A DNA stretch of 60,906 nucleotides, from contig JASBVG010000034.1 in the NCBI GenBank assembly GCA_030147505.1, positions 1-60,906 of the forward strand, in the 5' to 3' direction. Source of the stretch: Tardiphaga sp. Lineage in GTDB: Bacteria > Pseudomonadota > Alphaproteobacteria > Rhizobiales > Xanthobacteraceae. Shown in pieces: positions 59,659 to 60,906 of the stretch. Both the position numbers and the translations under genes were made by a program. Under the pieces are notes generated by a model. The model was not told where the DNA came from, searched no databases, and was given only the letters and a program-made list of their open reading frames with translations. Each line of letters opens with the position of its first letter. Position 1 is the stretch's first letter.

Positions 59659-60660
59659 ATGACCGACAGCACCAACCGGCAGGTTCTTCTGGCGGAGAAG
59701 CCCGCGGGCAAACTCGGCCTTGAGCATTTCAAGCTCACCAATGGCTCCATCCCCGAACCGAAGGACGGCGAGGCGCTGCTGCGCGTGCGCTATATCTCGC
59801 TCGATGCGGCCAATCGCGCCTGGATGCATGGCGCGACCTACCGTGCGGCGGTGGAGACGAACACGGTAATGGCCGGCGGCGGCATCGCCGAAGTGGTATC
59901 GTCGAAATCTGACGCGCTGAAGCCCGGCGACATCGTGTTTAGCGATACCGGCTGGCAGGACTATGCCGCCGTGCCGGCGAAACACCTGACCAAGCTGCCG
60001 CGCATGGCGCCGCTGACGCATCTGCTGTCGATCTACGGCATTGCCGGCCTCACCGCCTATTTCGGCCTGCTGCATGTGGGCAAGCCGAAGGAAGGCGAGA
60101 CGGTGGTCGTCTCCGCTGCGGCCGGGTCTGTCGGCTCCATCGTCGGCCAGATCGCCAAACTCAAAGGCTGCCGCGTGGTCGGCATCGCCGGCGGCGCGGA
60201 CAAATGCCGGTGGCTCACCTCCGAACTCGGCTTCGATGCCGCGGTCGACTACAAAGACGGCGCGGTGTTCAAGGCGCTGAAGGCGGCGGCGCCCAATGGC
60301 ATCGACGTCTATTTCGACAATGTCGGCGGCGACATTCTCGAAGCCTGCCTGCCGCAGATGAATCTCAATGGCCGCATCGCCTGCTGCGGCGCCATCTCGC
60401 AATATGACGGCGCACCGTCCGCCACCGGCCCGCGCGGCGTGCCCGGCCTGATCGTGGTGAAGCGCCTCATCATGCAGGGCTTCATCGTGATGGACTACAT
60501 GAGCCAGCGCGACCAGGCGCTGGCCGATCTGCAAGGCTGGGTGTCGTCCGGCAAGATCAAGGTGCAGGAGGATGTGATCGACGGACTCGAGAACACCCCG
60601 CAGGCGCTGATCGGATTGCTGGCAGGCGAGAACCGCGGCAAGCGGATGGTGAAGGTGTAG
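59659..60660 (+). CDS. MDR-family NADP-dependent oxidoreductase
   Basis: 333 residues from ATG 59659, preceded by GGGAGG (59648-59653). Zinc-independent medium-chain dehydrogenase of the curcumin/leukotriene B4 reductase type: Y-I-S-L-D-A-A-N-R-A-W-M near 50, nucleotide-binding V-V-S-A-A-A-G-S-V-G-S-I-V-G-Q near 152, G-I-A-G-G-A-D-K-C-R-W-L near 176 and F-D-N-V-G-G-D-I-L near 220. It reduces activated double bonds of small molecules with NADPH. The gap before it carries a repeat-like CCGGAGCGCGCGCCCCGG segment. Confidence 0.9.
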   Translation: MTDSTNRQVLLAEKPAGKLGLEHFKLTNGSIPEPKDGEALLRVRYISLDAANRAWMHGATYRAAVETNTVMAGGGIAEVVSSKSDALKPGDIVFSDTGWQDYAAVPAKHLTKLPRMAPLTHLLSIYGIAGLTAYFGLLHVGKPKEGETVVVSAAAGSVGSIVGQIAKLKGCRVVGIAGGADKCRWLTSELGFDAAVDYKDGAVFKALKAAAPNGIDVYFDNVGGDILEACLPQMNLNGRIACCGAISQYDGAPSATGPRGVPGLIVVKRLIMQGFIVMDYMSQRDQALADLQGWVSSGKIKVQEDVIDGLENTPQALIGLLAGENRGKRMVKV

Positions 60661-60668
60661 CTGCGCTT

Positions 60669-60839
60669 CTCCCTCCCCGGAGCGCAGCGAAGGGGGAGGG
60701 TGGCGAGAAGCGAGCGTTCAGCGAGCTTCGAGACGGGTGGGGTGCTTCCCCGAGCTCTGACGTCACGTGGGGAGAGACCCCACCCCCGCCTATCGGCGGA
60801 CCCTCCCCGCTGCGCGGCTTCGCCGCTTGAGGGAGGGAG
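60669..60839. repeat. Long imperfect inverted repeat at the window end
   Basis: CTCCCTCCCC (60669-60678) and GAGGGAGGGAG (60829-60839) form the outer arms; GTGGGG-AGAGA-CCCCAC (60767-60783) is an inner perfect hairpin. It is a GC-rich element of about 170 bp of the kind interspersed through Bradyrhizobium-type genomes, following the oxidoreductase gene. It may serve as a transcription end point; not a gene. Confidence 0.6.
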
Positions 60840-60906
60840 TTCACGCGCCTCCGCGCGTCGTTGCTGATCGACCTTTTCAAACAGCCCCATTCCCTGCACC
60901 CATGCG

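Noticed and set aside
60841..60906. Possible C-terminus of a minus-strand gene running off the window (reads A-W-V-Q-G-M-G-L-F-E-K-V-D-Q-Q-R-R-A)
   Set aside because: The frame looks protein-like but continues straight into the 60669-60839 inverted repeat without a stop, and too little is visible to support a call.

Overview
The window looks like a chromosomal segment of a high-GC alphaproteobacterium of the Bradyrhizobium/Rhodopseudomonas/Afipia group. The reasons are the EIIA(Man)-HPr pair of the incomplete rhizobial phosphotransfer chain, the sfsA-map-radC order, the Omp25-like surface porin, and several families of GC-rich hairpin repeats typical of intergenic DNA in that group. This assignment rests on recognition by eye, not on a search.

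Left flank (1-20149), ordinary core genes: EIIA(Man) and HPr, a GT39/ArnT-like membrane glycosyltransferase, lepA, a DUF1801 protein, an orphan branched-chain-type binding protein, an SNase-fold nuclease, a PAS-PAS-GGDEF-EAL protein, mepA, a free-standing Mop protein, modABC, a CvrA-type K+/H+ antiporter, an MscS channel, sfsA, map and the 5' part of radC.

Centre (about 20150-44688): a defence island of about 24.5 kb inserted in radC. The split falls inside the codons for the JAMM metal-binding motif: the first 186 codons lie at 19583-20140, and the last 52 codons plus stop lie at 44689-44847 in the same orientation. From left to right the island carries: (a) a 0.9 kb arm with no convincing gene and several perfect inverted repeats; (b) a tightly coupled three-gene operon (HTH plus PD-(D/E)XK nuclease, DinG/XPD-type Fe-S helicase, PIWI-RE protein) matching the predicted pPIWI-RE system; (c) a convergent pair of AddA-like and AddB-like helicase/nuclease genes ending 7 bp from the PIWI gene; (d) a Gabija-like OLD nuclease plus UvrD helicase pair; (e) two HNH nucleases with different N-terminal domains; (f) an AbiE toxin-antitoxin pair whose promoter lies between inverted repeats; (g) small accessory genes; and (h) an excisionase/AlpA-like HTH gene at the right end. 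No integrase or transposase is visible.

Right flank (44848-60906), core again: a lipoprotein, a four-gene ABC transporter/D-2-hydroxyacid dehydrogenase operon ending in a tandem Inh-like exported protein, a divergent creatininase-family amidohydrolase, a small Gly/Tyr-rich secreted protein with a strong terminator, an Omp25-OprB double-barrel fusion, a GltB2-like membrane-anchored FMN protein, ferredoxin-NADP reductase, an overlapping ATP-grasp/FolC-like ligase pair, and an MDR oxidoreductase. The window ends in an intergenic inverted repeat.

The part most worth study is 21.0-34.5 kb. It holds a rare PIWI-family nuclease operon with a readable, probably self-regulated promoter, facing an AddAB-like end-processing complex.
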